Position numbers and translations under genes: made by a program
Notes under the pieces: model-generated
The model's input: only the letters and a program-made list of their open reading frames with translations
What the model was told of the DNA's origin: nothing
Database searches by the model: none
NCBI RefSeq assembly: GCF_003428625.2
Contig: NZ_QVQT02000002.1
Location: forward strand, 531,026 to 595,025
Reading direction: 5' to 3'
From: Paracidobacterium acidisoli
GTDB lineage: Bacteria > Acidobacteriota > Terriglobia > Terriglobales > Acidobacteriaceae
DNA: 64,000 bases
Part shown: piece by piece, positions 19,189 through 28,586 of the stretch
How the letters are laid out: each line of letters begins with the position of its first letter
How positions within the stretch are numbered: position 1 is the first letter of the stretch

Positions 19189-21504
19189 TTACTCCTGTTG
19201 AGACTTTGCGGCAGCACACGGCGGCGACACAGCGTCTGACATCGATGGCGGAGGATTGGTTGTGCCCCAGCTGTCAGGTGCTGACCCCATATTGAAGATC
19301 AACGTTCCGCCATCGACAATCTGATTGTGCCGGAACCATGAGGTATCAAGCGGTTTGCCGTTCAGCGTTGCAGACTGTATGTAATGGTTTATGTGCTCGC
19401 TGTCCAGGTTGCGAGCAATAATGCGAAGCGTCTTTCCGGAAGCAAGATGAATATTCGCCTCGGGGAAGCTGGGCGTTCCGATCAGATAGAAGTCCTGGCC
19501 GGCATCAGGATAAAAACCAAGCGACTGAAATATAAACCAGCTGGACATGGCGCCTGAATCATCATTGCCCGGAATACCGCTTCGCTGATCGGTGAACGCC
19601 TTTTCGAGAAGCGCATTCACCACATCGGCAGTCTTGTCAGGACGTCCGGCCCAGTTATAAAGGACCGGAATGAGAAAACCAGGCTCATTGGTCACATCGA
19701 AATGCTTTCGATAAAAGACGTTGTCCAGCCGCTTCACGAAAGTCTGGTCTCCGCCGGACAATTCGATCAGTTTTCGCACGTCCTGAGGAACATACAGAGA
19801 ATAAGTCCACAGGTCGCCTTCGTAAAAGAAATCCGGCCAGGTGCCGCGAACCTGCATATCAGGCGCTGCCCAGCTTCCATCAGGGTTACGTGGGCGAAGA
19901 AAACCACTGAATCCCTGCACGGTTAGGTTCTTGTCCCACAGGTGTTCCCAATTGTGAGCGCGACCAGCGAAGAGCCTGCCCTCGTCGGGATGATTCAAGC
20001 CGCAGGCGACTTCAGCAATGGCAAAATCATCGTAGGAATACTCAACCGTGCGCGAACCTGAACGCTCGTCAGCCAGCGTGATGTAACCTTTCGCGTTGTA
20101 ATCAACGATGCCTCCGCGGCCTTCCTTTTGCGGATTAGCCGGCGGCACCGAGGCATCCTTCAGCATCGCCTGGAAAGCCGTTGGGTAATCGATTCCCTTC
20201 AGCCCCTTTACCCACGCGTCAGCAACAACGACATTGGCGTTACTGCCGCCCTGCGTCCTGCCATTGTCATTACCGCTGCGGGCATCCGGCATATAACCGG
20301 TATGGCGATAGATATCGATGAGCGAACGGATCAGATCGCGCTGCCTGTCCGGAGCGATCAGCGTTAGCAGCGGCCCCGAGCTGCGGAATGTATCCCAGAT
20401 CGCATAGTAGTCGTCGTAATATGGCTCGTTCGATTTCCAGAGAGGATTTTCTCCGGTGCGATCGGAGGGCATAAGCATGGTGTGATACATCGCGGTGTAG
20501 AACTGGATGCGCTTTGAATCTGTCTCTCCATGCAGATCGATCTTCGACAGAGCCTGATTCCATAGATGGACCGAAGCATCGCGGATGGTATCGAAGCTCC
20601 ATCCAGGCGCTTCCATTTGCACATTCCGGCGAGCCTGCTCCGTACTGATGAAGGAAATGCCGACCTTTGCCTGAATGGTCTGATGAGCGCGGGTGTGAAA
20701 ATCGAATGTGAGGCCGAGAGGCTGATCGCTATTGATTACAGCATCTTTTTCAGTGGTCATCGCACCACCAGCCCACGTTCTTGCACCGGCCGCTGGTGTA
20801 TCGAGAACCATATAGAAGTAGACCCGATACTCGCCACCCTTGTTCCAGCCGCCTGCATAGCGGCCCATACCTTCCGCTTCGTGACCGGAAATTAAATGAA
20901 CCTCTCCGCCTAAAAAACGCTGCGACTCTGAACCAGGTCCCTTGTCGAGGCAATGATCGATGCGCACCGTAAGATGCGATTGAGCAGAAGCTGGAAACGT
21001 ATAGCGGTGGAAACCCACACGCCGCGTCGACGTCAGCTCGGCCTGCACGCCATAGCGCGTTAATGTGGCTGCGTAATAACCGGGATGATTGACCTCGCCG
21101 GTGCGCGGCGATCGGATATCGGCGATATCGAGTGCACCGGTCACGGGAGCGACAAGAACATTGCCATATTTACCGGAGGCTCCGCTGAGGTGCAGATGGC
21201 TGAAGCCTATAATGCGGCCTCCGCTCATATATCCAAAGCCGGAAGGGCGACCGTCAAAACTCTCCATATCCGGACCCAGCTTGACCATGCCAAAGGGCAC
21301 AGCAGCACCGATAAAAGTGTTGCCGCCCCAGTCCACGCCAAGAAAGGGATAGACATCATGCACATGGTCCGGCACCGATGCCTTGTTCTGAGCAGGTGCT
21401 GCATGACTGTATTCGATGCCAGTCATACAAAGGCAGAGAAAAATGAAAACAACAGCTCTTAAATCCAGACCAGCACCAGATCGCACCGTCGATACCCTCT
21501 TCAT
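19189..21504 (-). CDS. Secreted GH92 alpha-mannosidase
   Basis: A 771-residue glycoside hydrolase of family GH92, exo-acting calcium-dependent alpha-mannosidases. An export signal spans about residues 15-36. The N-terminal beta-domain starts VYPFLGVDWGGNTF; the (alpha/alpha)6 domain holds YYDDYYAIWDTFRSSGPL (about 362-379). YEGDLWTYSLYVPQD contains the likely catalytic acid E562, and GNDDSGAMSSWF the catalytic base pair D648/D649. Length is normal for the family. It lies 85 bp downstream of a receptor gene in the same direction, suggesting a mannoside-capture locus analogous to a SusC-type unit but without a SusD. No clear ribosome site precedes the ATG. Confidence 0.93.
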   Translation of the reverse strand: MKRVSTVRSGAGLDLRAVVFIFLCLCMTGIEYSHAAPAQNKASVPDHVHDVYPFLGVDWGGNTFIGAAVPFGMVKLGPDMESFDGRPSGFGYMSGGRIIGFSHLHLSGASGKYGNVLVAPVTGALDIADIRSPRTGEVNHPGYYAATLTRYGVQAELTSTRRVGFHRYTFPASAQSHLTVRIDHCLDKGPGSESQRFLGGEVHLISGHEAEGMGRYAGGWNKGGEYRVYFYMVLDTPAAGARTWAGGAMTTEKDAVINSDQPLGLTFDFHTRAHQTIQAKVGISFISTEQARRNVQMEAPGWSFDTIRDASVHLWNQALSKIDLHGETDSKRIQFYTAMYHTMLMPSDRTGENPLWKSNEPYYDDYYAIWDTFRSSGPLLTLIAPDRQRDLIRSLIDIYRHTGYMPDARSGNDNGRTQGGSNANVVVADAWVKGLKGIDYPTAFQAMLKDASVPPANPQKEGRGGIVDYNAKGYITLADERSGSRTVEYSYDDFAIAEVACGLNHPDEGRLFAGRAHNWEHLWDKNLTVQGFSGFLRPRNPDGSWAAPDMQVRGTWPDFFYEGDLWTYSLYVPQDVRKLIELSGGDQTFVKRLDNVFYRKHFDVTNEPGFLIPVLYNWAGRPDKTADVVNALLEKAFTDQRSGIPGNDDSGAMSSWFIFQSLGFYPDAGQDFYLIGTPSFPEANIHLASGKTLRIIARNLDSEHINHYIQSATLNGKPLDTSWFRHNQIVDGGTLIFNMGSAPDSWGTTNPPPSMSDAVSPPCAAAKSQQE

Positions 21505-21589
21505 TTTTTATGAACTGTGAAATGCGAATGCGCAGAGGCCTATCGCCCCTCCGCGCATTCCCTGTTTAGCAGGACGAAATACCACCCTG

Positions 21590-24500
21590 TCAGAAGGAAT
21601 AACGAAGGCTGGCCTGCATGGATCGCTGGCCATTCTTCTGTGTCACCTTACCGAAGGTGCCGTCTGCGTAATTTGTGTCGGGAGCGTTCCAGTTAGGATG
21701 GTTGGGGAAGTCGAAGGCATCGAATCGGAAAGAGAGTGACTGACCTTCAAAGGTATTGAACTTCTTCAGAATCGCTGCGTTGAAATACTCCTGCCCCGGA
21801 GCGCGAAGAATATTCCGAACATGCTCCGCCGTGAATGTACCGGAAGTGGGCAGAGTAAAGATGGGCGACCCATCCCCGTTCGTGGTGTTGAACCACGAAT
21901 TTTCATCGGTTCCATGCGAGAACTTTCCGTTGCCTTTCAGATTGGCTCCCGGCGTAACCTGCAGCAGCTGATTGCCACTGCCTGGTCCCACGCCTGCCAC
22001 ATCCGTACCCGTAGCGACGGAGAGCGGTGCGCCAGTCTGGAACTGATAGGACTGCGTAAGCTGCCAGCCTCCCAGAACTTCATGAAGCATGCGGTTAGTT
22101 TCCGGGAAAGGAATGCTGTAAACCGAATTGAATGCCAGCACCTGACGGACATCATAATCGGATGGCCCACAGATGGCTTTAGGATCGTAGGTATTCGGAA
22201 TCACCGTCTTCTGGAACGAATCGCAGTCCTGCGAAGACGCATAGGTATAGGCCACACCCAAACCAAGACCATGCGAGAAGCGGCGGTTTACATCGATCTG
22301 AAGTCCTTCATAAGCCGCGCCATCACCCTGCATGACCAGGTTGATCGCCGAGTATCCCTTATAAGGCCGCAATGCATTGGCCGAGATGCCTTTGTTCGCT
22401 GGATCGGTCAGCGTCCCAGGCTGAAGCTGATTGATATTGGCCGCATACTGCTGGTGCAGCGCGCGACGCCCAACGTAGGAGATCTCCGCTACCGTACCGA
22501 ACCCAATCGACCGCTCCGCTGAAACATTCCAGATATAAGCCTCCGGTTGCGGTGAGGCGCGGTCGATATCGCCCGAGAGCGTCGGATACGATCCATTGGT
22601 GCCTGCTCCCGGATCATCCGCCGTTCCGCTGCTGACTGAAGCCACCTGCTGCAGCGGTGGTATACCTCCGGCGAAGACAAAGTCCGAGACACCCTGACGA
22701 TTCACATAGCGGCCAAAGCCTGCACGCAACACCGTCTTGTCATTCAGCGAGTACGCTATGCCAAGACGCGGCTGAAAGAGAAATTTCTGCACATGAATAT
22801 AACCGCGTGGCAGGTTATGAAAGAGATTGTTATATTGCCCGGTGGCAGCGATCGGCACATGAGCTTTTGCACTTGAAGTGAACCCATTGCCCCACAGAAC
22901 TGTGCCATCGAGCGGATCACCCGTTCCGGCAATCGGGTTCCCCGTGCTCGAGTTCACCTGCATCGCAGTGGCTGAACTGTAGAAAGCCGGATCGAAGCTG
23001 CCTGCATTGTTCCAGAGACTGTAATAGGGACGAATGCTGGTATAGCGGAGGCCGTATTCCAGGTGAAGCTTTGGGGTAGCCTTCCAGGAGTCCTGCGCAA
23101 AGAAATCGAACATATTCGCGCGGTACGGAGTCTCGGAGCGCGCTCCCACTTCGGAATACGTGTAATAGAGGCCGAGTGCCGCGTCGGCAACGTCCAGTCC
23201 GGTTCCGTTCGGATTGCTGTTGTTGAAATCGAACTGGCCGTTCTGGTTGTTGGTCTCTCCGGCTGTCGAAGTTGAAAATGCAATCTGGTCGCGGTCATTT
23301 TCGCCCGAGCGCTCATACACGCCGCCCACTCGGATGGTGTGATCGCCGATGATGCGGGTGAAGGTATCTCCGAAATCGAAGATCTCTCCCTGCGAATGCG
23401 AAGGATACGTGCTTCCATCCATCGCTGTAATACTGGTCGTCGAATCAAACTTTACCGTGGGAATTTTGTTCGGCAGATCCTTTGTCCCAGGAAAGAGGAA
23501 GGGATAATTCACGCCATAACGGGTGCGATCGTACAGGCCCGAAGAAGTGTCGATGCTCAGCCGCGCCGCATCATGGCTTGCTGTCAGCAGTACTTCATTC
23601 ATCATGCTGGAGCTGAAGGTGTGCACCCAGTCCAGCGATCCCGTCTGGTTGGGGCGGTCGTAGAGGCGTGGCACCACGTCGTATGCCGCAGAAAACGGAT
23701 TGTCTTCGTGATAGAAGAAATGTGTCAGACGAAAACGGATGTAGTCCTTGTCATTCGGCACGATATCCAGGTTGCCGCTGTCGATCTCTTCGTTTGCCGG
23801 ATACTTCGCGACCTGCAGCAGGTTTTCCGTGCCGACGAGGAAATTTGGTGTCGGTGTCGGAAAGATGGAGAGCAGGCCTGTACCGGTAGAGCTGAGCCGG
23901 TCCTTCGGAATCATGTTGCCGGGGAAACAGCCGGGGCCACCCGTCGAAGCACTGCATGCCAGCGCTGACTTCGGGTCCTTAATATAGTGGTTCGTCTTCG
24001 GGTTCCCGGTTATGAGCGAGCTGAAGTCTCCACTTCGAAAGGCTGGATTCGGCACCGTGACGGGATTATCGACTGTCTGCGGGTAGTGAACAAATGCCTC
24101 AGAGTAAAGAAAGAAGACCTTACCCTTTGGCAGAACCTTCGGTACGTAAAGCGGGCCGTCGAAGACAAACCCGAACTGGTTGAATGTGAAGGGCGCGACG
24201 AAGTTGGTTTTCAGCGCCTGCGGATAATTCGGATTGCCATTATTGCCGTTGTCGTTGCGGACCCAGCTGTTGGCATTGAGCACCGGATTCTGCAGATACT
24301 CATACAGGCTGCCATGGAAGCGGCTGCTTCCTCCCTTCGTGGTGATGCGAATCTGGCCGCCGATGGAATGCCCGTACTCAGCAGGATAATTCGTCGCGAG
24401 CACCTGAACTTCCTGTACGGCATCAAGATCGGGAGTTCCGACAGAATCTCCACTCGCGCGTACACGCACCGCGACAGCGCCATCATAGGTGATGAGATTA

Positions 24501-25219
24501 TCGCGATCGCGACTACCATTGATCTGAATGGCCCCCTGTCCGGTGCTGAAGTTGAAGCTCGAAAGGTTGCTGCCCGTTGCGGTGCCGTTGGCTCCGGTTG
24601 GGCTTGTTGGACCGCTGGTGATGCCGGCCTTGGTGAGCGCAACATAAATAGGGTTGCGGCCGTTCAGAGGAAGATTCTCCACCTGATTGCTGGTAATCAC
24701 GCGGCCCAGCGTCGCGCTGTCAGCATCCAGCGTCGTCTCCTGCGCCTTCACCTCAACAGACTGCGTGGCATGTCCGACAACGAGCTGCAGATTCGCGGTA
24801 GTAGGCAAAGAGGGGTCGAGGTTATTGCCCGTCCTGACGAGCTTCTCAAATCCGACGGCGCCGACAGTAATCGTATACCTGCCCGGAGCAAGGCCCGGAA
24901 TCGTGTAGAAACCCGAATGATTCGTCTTCGTCTCATGCTGTGCACCGGTGGCCTCGCTTGTCAGCGTCACCGCCGCATGCTCGACCACCGCACCGGAAGC
25001 ATCTGTGATCGTCCCGGAGATGGAGGAAAGATCCGACTGAGCCCACAGAAGAGCCGGAGCGCATATCAGGATAAAAAAGGAAACAACATGGAGCACCGTT
25101 CTCCGCACGTATGACAGCGAGGAAGCCCTGTGATGTGCGGCCGCATGGTGCCTCACGCTTCCGCGCAGCATATTGCCGCTGTGAATCCGGCACAGGTCTG
25201 AAGTACTCAGGCGAAACAT
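21590..25219 (-). CDS. TonB-dependent receptor-like outer membrane protein (copy 4)
   Basis: A 1,209-residue receptor from the ATG at 25219, preceded by GGAGG 5 nt upstream; the frame is open further upstream but without a ribosome site. After a long polar N-region, an export helix (VLHVVSFFILICAPALLWAQ) leads to the carboxypeptidase-regulatory-like domain (ISGTITDASGAVVEHAAVTL). The plug has LPLNGRNPIYVALTKAGI, and the barrel ends MQASLRYSF. The GH92 gene follows, so the ligand may be a mannose-containing glycan. It is divergent from a transmembrane winged-helix regulator gene; paired palindromic motifs lie between. Confidence 0.92.
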   Translation of the reverse strand: MFRLSTSDLCRIHSGNMLRGSVRHHAAAHHRASSLSYVRRTVLHVVSFFILICAPALLWAQSDLSSISGTITDASGAVVEHAAVTLTSEATGAQHETKTNHSGFYTIPGLAPGRYTITVGAVGFEKLVRTGNNLDPSLPTTANLQLVVGHATQSVEVKAQETTLDADSATLGRVITSNQVENLPLNGRNPIYVALTKAGITSGPTSPTGANGTATGSNLSSFNFSTGQGAIQINGSRDRDNLITYDGAVAVRVRASGDSVGTPDLDAVQEVQVLATNYPAEYGHSIGGQIRITTKGGSSRFHGSLYEYLQNPVLNANSWVRNDNGNNGNPNYPQALKTNFVAPFTFNQFGFVFDGPLYVPKVLPKGKVFFLYSEAFVHYPQTVDNPVTVPNPAFRSGDFSSLITGNPKTNHYIKDPKSALACSASTGGPGCFPGNMIPKDRLSSTGTGLLSIFPTPTPNFLVGTENLLQVAKYPANEEIDSGNLDIVPNDKDYIRFRLTHFFYHEDNPFSAAYDVVPRLYDRPNQTGSLDWVHTFSSSMMNEVLLTASHDAARLSIDTSSGLYDRTRYGVNYPFLFPGTKDLPNKIPTVKFDSTTSITAMDGSTYPSHSQGEIFDFGDTFTRIIGDHTIRVGGVYERSGENDRDQIAFSTSTAGETNNQNGQFDFNNSNPNGTGLDVADAALGLYYTYSEVGARSETPYRANMFDFFAQDSWKATPKLHLEYGLRYTSIRPYYSLWNNAGSFDPAFYSSATAMQVNSSTGNPIAGTGDPLDGTVLWGNGFTSSAKAHVPIAATGQYNNLFHNLPRGYIHVQKFLFQPRLGIAYSLNDKTVLRAGFGRYVNRQGVSDFVFAGGIPPLQQVASVSSGTADDPGAGTNGSYPTLSGDIDRASPQPEAYIWNVSAERSIGFGTVAEISYVGRRALHQQYAANINQLQPGTLTDPANKGISANALRPYKGYSAINLVMQGDGAAYEGLQIDVNRRFSHGLGLGVAYTYASSQDCDSFQKTVIPNTYDPKAICGPSDYDVRQVLAFNSVYSIPFPETNRMLHEVLGGWQLTQSYQFQTGAPLSVATGTDVAGVGPGSGNQLLQVTPGANLKGNGKFSHGTDENSWFNTTNGDGSPIFTLPTSGTFTAEHVRNILRAPGQEYFNAAILKKFNTFEGQSLSFRFDAFDFPNHPNWNAPDTNYADGTFGKVTQKNGQRSMQASLRYSF

Positions 25220-25342
25220 AAAACCTCCATACAGACGTGGATCGCGAAGCCGCTCATGGGGGTGACGACTTCTCGCGTTTATCTCCCGATCGTCGTTACT
25301 GTATGGCCAGTATCCAGGGATCACTGAAAGCCGCGGAAGGTG

Positions 25343-25460
25343 TTTTCCCGGGGTAAAGACGGCAGATCACTGCTGTTATCGCCCGCATCTTCTTCAATAT
25401 CAGTCTATTTTTTTCCTGCAAATTCCCTCTGCACACGGTGGCAGTTACCCCGGGGGAAAG
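25343..25460. promoter_or_regulatory. Paired GC-rich palindromic motifs in the divergent promoter
   Basis: The 302 bp between the divergent receptor (25219) and regulator (25522) genes hold two related palindromic sites: TTTTCCCGGGGTAAAG at 25343-25358 and, inverted, GTTACCCCGGGGGAAAG at 25444-25460. Both contain a CCCGGGG core flanked by TTTC and TAA. The centres lie about 100 bp apart. They are candidate operators for the winged-helix regulator encoded at 25522; this is inference from position and symmetry. The rest of the gap shows nothing else I can name. Confidence 0.45.
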
Positions 25461-25521
25461 CACCATTTACTTTCCCTTAACCGCATACGCTTACCCTGAA
25501 CAAGTCGAATGACAACTTTGC

Positions 25522-27171
25522 ATGCCAGCCGGAAAGGTGCGGCAAGCGGCTTCCTGTCTCTATGAAATGAAAACGTTTGAGCCTTCATCCAGGCGCGTCA
25601 CAGATTCTGCCACAAAGTGGCCGCTGCCTGAAGGCCGGCGATCAAAGCCGCCATTCATTCTTTCGACACATGCAGATAATCCGCGATGGATGCTGGTACA
25701 GCGCATCGTGGCCAGTAACAACTTCCGGCGTTCTGCGCTGTTGAGCAACTTTCTGCTCTTCGTTTGTGATCGAGAACTCAGCGGCAGAACCGCGGAAATC
25801 AATGAAAAGCAGATCGGTCTCCAGGTCTTCGGCCGCACAGAGGGCTATAACGCAAGTGGCGACAATATTGTCCGCAGCTATGCCCGCACATTGCGTAAAC
25901 GTCTGGAAGAATACTTCGCCGGAGAAGGACAGAAGGAAGAATTTCTGCTGCATATTCCGCGCGGAGGCTATGTACCAGTTTTTCTTTCCAGAAAGAACGA
26001 CGATGGCGTCTCGCACATTGTCACTGCAGAGCCCGAAGCGGTACTGCCTGCCTCTTCCGACGCCACAGCAGCCAGCAACGCAGTTGCTGCTTCGATTCCC
26101 TCAGCAGCGGTTCTGAATTCAGACTTCTTCAAAGAAACGAGCGACGCTTCCGACCGGCTTCTCGACCAGAAAGCGACCGAAGAAAGGACTCCGCCTGCTT
26201 CCCCGCTGCTCATGCGGAACACCCATCCGGAGCCAATCCGAAAGCCGCGATATGCCTTTAATATTCTGATGGTGGTGTGTATCGCAGCTCTCTGTACCTG
26301 CGCTGGATACTTCGGTGGTTTGTACCATCTGCCGTACAGGTGGCTTCACCGCGAGCCAGCCGCCGACCGGGTCAACAGAGCATTCTGGGAGCAGATATTC
26401 GATAAAGATCGCGATACCTTCCTTGTCCCGGCCGACGGCGGCCTGGTGATGCTGCAGAGCTTTATTCGCCAGCATGTCTCACTGGAGGATTATGCAAATG
26501 GAAGCTACCGCACAGAATCGCGAATCGCGCAGGGCATAGTTGGACTGGTTCAGCCTGCAAAGGCCGACGACATGCTGCGCCTCACCAATAAAGTGCAGGC
26601 GATCGGCAATCGCCGGTACACAAGCATCGCCGATCTGGAGCTGACTGCGCATCTGGCGCGTATGCCGGAGGTCATTCCTCAGCGGCTTATGATCCGGTAT
26701 GCACGCGACCTGAGAATCGATGACCTCCGCGCCGGCAACGCGATCCTCATTGGATCGATTGAAGCCAATCCCTGGGTCGATCTCTTTCAGCAGCGGCTCA
26801 ATTTCCACTTCTCTCACGGGGCGGATTTCGGCGGCTCAGGCACCATCACCAACAGGCACCCTCTTCCTGGAGAGCACCTCACCTATGCAAGCGAGCCGAA
26901 TGATCCCCTGCTCCGAACATACGGTGTGATTGCCTGGCTCCCTAATCTCGATGGCGCCGGACATGTCCTTCTCATCGAAGGGGTCAATATGGCTGGAACG
27001 CAGGCTGCCGGTGAATTCCTTCTCAACGCATCACTGATGCAGCCTGTTCTGGAGCATGCGATGAGCCCGAATGGGGTCATTCGGCCATTTGAAATTCTGC
27101 TCTCGACTGACAATATTGCTGCGAATGCTTCCCAGCCGCATGTATTAAGTGAGCGCATCGGGCCATCCTGA
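25522..27171 (+). CDS. Membrane-anchored winged-helix one-component regulator
   Basis: A 549-residue protein. Residues about 50-155 match the acidobacterial DNA-binding-like module in which a core (LLSNFLLFVCDREL, NEKQIGLQVFGR, DNIVRSYARTLRKRLEEYF) ends in PRGGYVPVF, the usual wing. A low-complexity Ala/Ser linker follows, then one transmembrane helix (about 245-267), and a C-terminal domain of about 270 residues that would face the periplasm. That domain contains YARDLRIDDLRAGNAILIG and LLIEGVNMAGTQAAGEFL. The layout resembles ToxR/CadC: DNA binding and sensing in one chain. It is divergent from the receptor-GH92 pair, its likely target. The start is uncertain; the ATG at 25567 is an alternative. 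Confidence 0.75.
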   Translation: MPAGKVRQAASCLYEMKTFEPSSRRVTDSATKWPLPEGRRSKPPFILSTHADNPRWMLVQRIVASNNFRRSALLSNFLLFVCDRELSGRTAEINEKQIGLQVFGRTEGYNASGDNIVRSYARTLRKRLEEYFAGEGQKEEFLLHIPRGGYVPVFLSRKNDDGVSHIVTAEPEAVLPASSDATAASNAVAASIPSAAVLNSDFFKETSDASDRLLDQKATEERTPPASPLLMRNTHPEPIRKPRYAFNILMVVCIAALCTCAGYFGGLYHLPYRWLHREPAADRVNRAFWEQIFDKDRDTFLVPADGGLVMLQSFIRQHVSLEDYANGSYRTESRIAQGIVGLVQPAKADDMLRLTNKVQAIGNRRYTSIADLELTAHLARMPEVIPQRLMIRYARDLRIDDLRAGNAILIGSIEANPWVDLFQQRLNFHFSHGADFGGSGTITNRHPLPGEHLTYASEPNDPLLRTYGVIAWLPNLDGAGHVLLIEGVNMAGTQAAGEFLLNASLMQPVLEHAMSPNGVIRPFEILLSTDNIAANASQPHVLSERIGPS

Positions 27172-27246
27172 AGGTAAATTTTCGGTGAACCCGCTTTCCT
27201 GGCAAGCCTCGCAACTACCTGATAATAAGCCGAGCATTCGCGCCTG

Positions 27247-27259
27247 ATACACGGTGTAT
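27247..27259. promoter_or_regulatory. Short perfect palindrome upstream of the PI-PLC gene
   Basis: ATACAC and GTGTAT form a perfect 6-bp inverted repeat with a one-base centre, 136 bp before the gene at 27395. This could be a repressor or activator half-site pair; no regulator can be assigned. The rest of the 223-bp gap (27172-27394) shows no other clear signal. Confidence 0.3.
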
Positions 27260-27394
27260 AAACTGATTGCCACGTCTGCTTCCACTTTTTTCCCGGGTCA
27301 CTGCTCCTGCACAATAACCAGGATCTCGCTGCGCACGAATACGGATTCGCTTATCTCTTCGCAAAATAGCCGGTGAGAAATATCAGGAGCGCGA

Positions 27395-28516
27395 ATGTCA
27401 CCCAGGTATTTACCTTTGCTGTTGTTGCTTTGCAGCGCAGCTGTCGCCCATAGCCAGAACGATGACGCAGTCAGAATCAACGAGATTCAGGTGATTGGGA
27501 CGCATAACAGCTATCATGCGGGACTCGCGCCCAGTGAGCACAAATGGCTACAGGAAAAGAATCCGCAGGCAATGCTCGCACTCGATTACCATCATGCGCC
27601 GCTGACCGATCAGCTCAACGGTGGCGTTCGTCAGATAGAGCTGGACGTTTACGCAGACAGCCACGGTGGACGCTATGCGCATCCTGCGATTGACACATTT
27701 GTAAAGCAGGCCGGTCTGCCTCCCGATCCCGACTTCGACCCGCAGCACCTGATGGACAAACCTGGCTTCAAAGTGATGCACGTCCAGGATATCGACGAGC
27801 GCAGCACCTGCCAGCCCTTCACCGCCTGCCTCGCTGAGGTTCGCGCCTGGTCTCGGGCTCATCCAGGACATGTGCCGATCTTTATTCTCGTGGAAACCAA
27901 GGAAACGCCGCTCGGCAGCAGAGCAGGATTCAATGCCGTGCAGCCCGAGCCGTTCACTCCGTCTGTGTTCGACGCGCTCGATCAGGAGATTCTCTCCGTA
28001 TTTCCGCGTCGGGAGATTGTGCTCCCCGATCAGGTACGCGGCAAATATGACACGCTTGATGAAGCTGTACATCACGGCAACTGGCCAACGCTGGGCAAAT
28101 CGCGCGGCAAGGTAGTCTTTCTGCTGGATCAGAGAAAAGTCAGCCGTGTTTATACTGAGGGTCACGTCGCGCTGCGTGGACGGGTCCTGTTCACCAACGC
28201 CGAACCGGGCACACCGGATGCAGCCTTCACAGAAGAAAATGACGGCAGCGTTGAGACCATCGACGCACTTGTGCGCCAGGGATATTTAGTGCGCACGCGT
28301 GCAGACGCTGACACACGGCAGGCACGTGACAACGATACCTCCCGCCGGGATGAGACATTGTCCAGTGGCGCTCAGATGGTGAGTACCGATTACCCTTCCA
28401 CCGAGCCCGCTCCCAGCGGCTATGTTGTGACTCTGCCCGGGAACGAAGCGGCTCGCTGCAATACTGTTCTCAAACCACAAGGCTGCGTTGATCGGCAACT
28501 GGAGAGCAAACAGTAG
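27395..28516 (+). CDS. Secreted calcium-dependent phosphatidylinositol-specific phospholipase C
   Basis: A 373-residue protein with a signal peptide (residues 1-20) and an AGGAG ribosome site 5 nt before the ATG. The PI-PLC TIM-barrel is recognisable. IQVIGTHNSYH carries the first catalytic His (H37), VRQIELDVYAD the acidic metal ligands (E82, D84), and FKVMHVQDID the second His (H129). VPIFILVETKE follows. This fits the calcium-dependent PLC1-like branch known from Streptomyces rather than the Bacillus type. It should cleave phosphoinositides or related phosphodiesters outside the cell. It stands alone between the regulator gene and a convergent GH31 gene, and is the second PLC-fold enzyme in the window. 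Confidence 0.85.
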   Translation: MSPRYLPLLLLLCSAAVAHSQNDDAVRINEIQVIGTHNSYHAGLAPSEHKWLQEKNPQAMLALDYHHAPLTDQLNGGVRQIELDVYADSHGGRYAHPAIDTFVKQAGLPPDPDFDPQHLMDKPGFKVMHVQDIDERSTCQPFTACLAEVRAWSRAHPGHVPIFILVETKETPLGSRAGFNAVQPEPFTPSVFDALDQEILSVFPRREIVLPDQVRGKYDTLDEAVHHGNWPTLGKSRGKVVFLLDQRKVSRVYTEGHVALRGRVLFTNAEPGTPDAAFTEENDGSVETIDALVRQGYLVRTRADADTRQARDNDTSRRDETLSSGAQMVSTDYPSTEPAPSGYVVTLPGNEAARCNTVLKPQGCVDRQLESKQ

Positions 28517-28586
28517 CTATAGATATTGATCGAGGGCGAGTTGCCGTTCCAGGAACTGGCCCTTTATCGATGTCGATTCGCCTCCG

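Noticed and set aside
23987-25114. 375-codon open frame on the plus strand opposite receptor copy 4
   Set aside because: Antisense shadow of the receptor; composition is rich in Arg and Ile without any motif.
28517-28586. Terminator between the convergent PI-PLC and GH31 genes
   Set aside because: Only short imperfect complementary stretches are present, with no clean stem or T-run.
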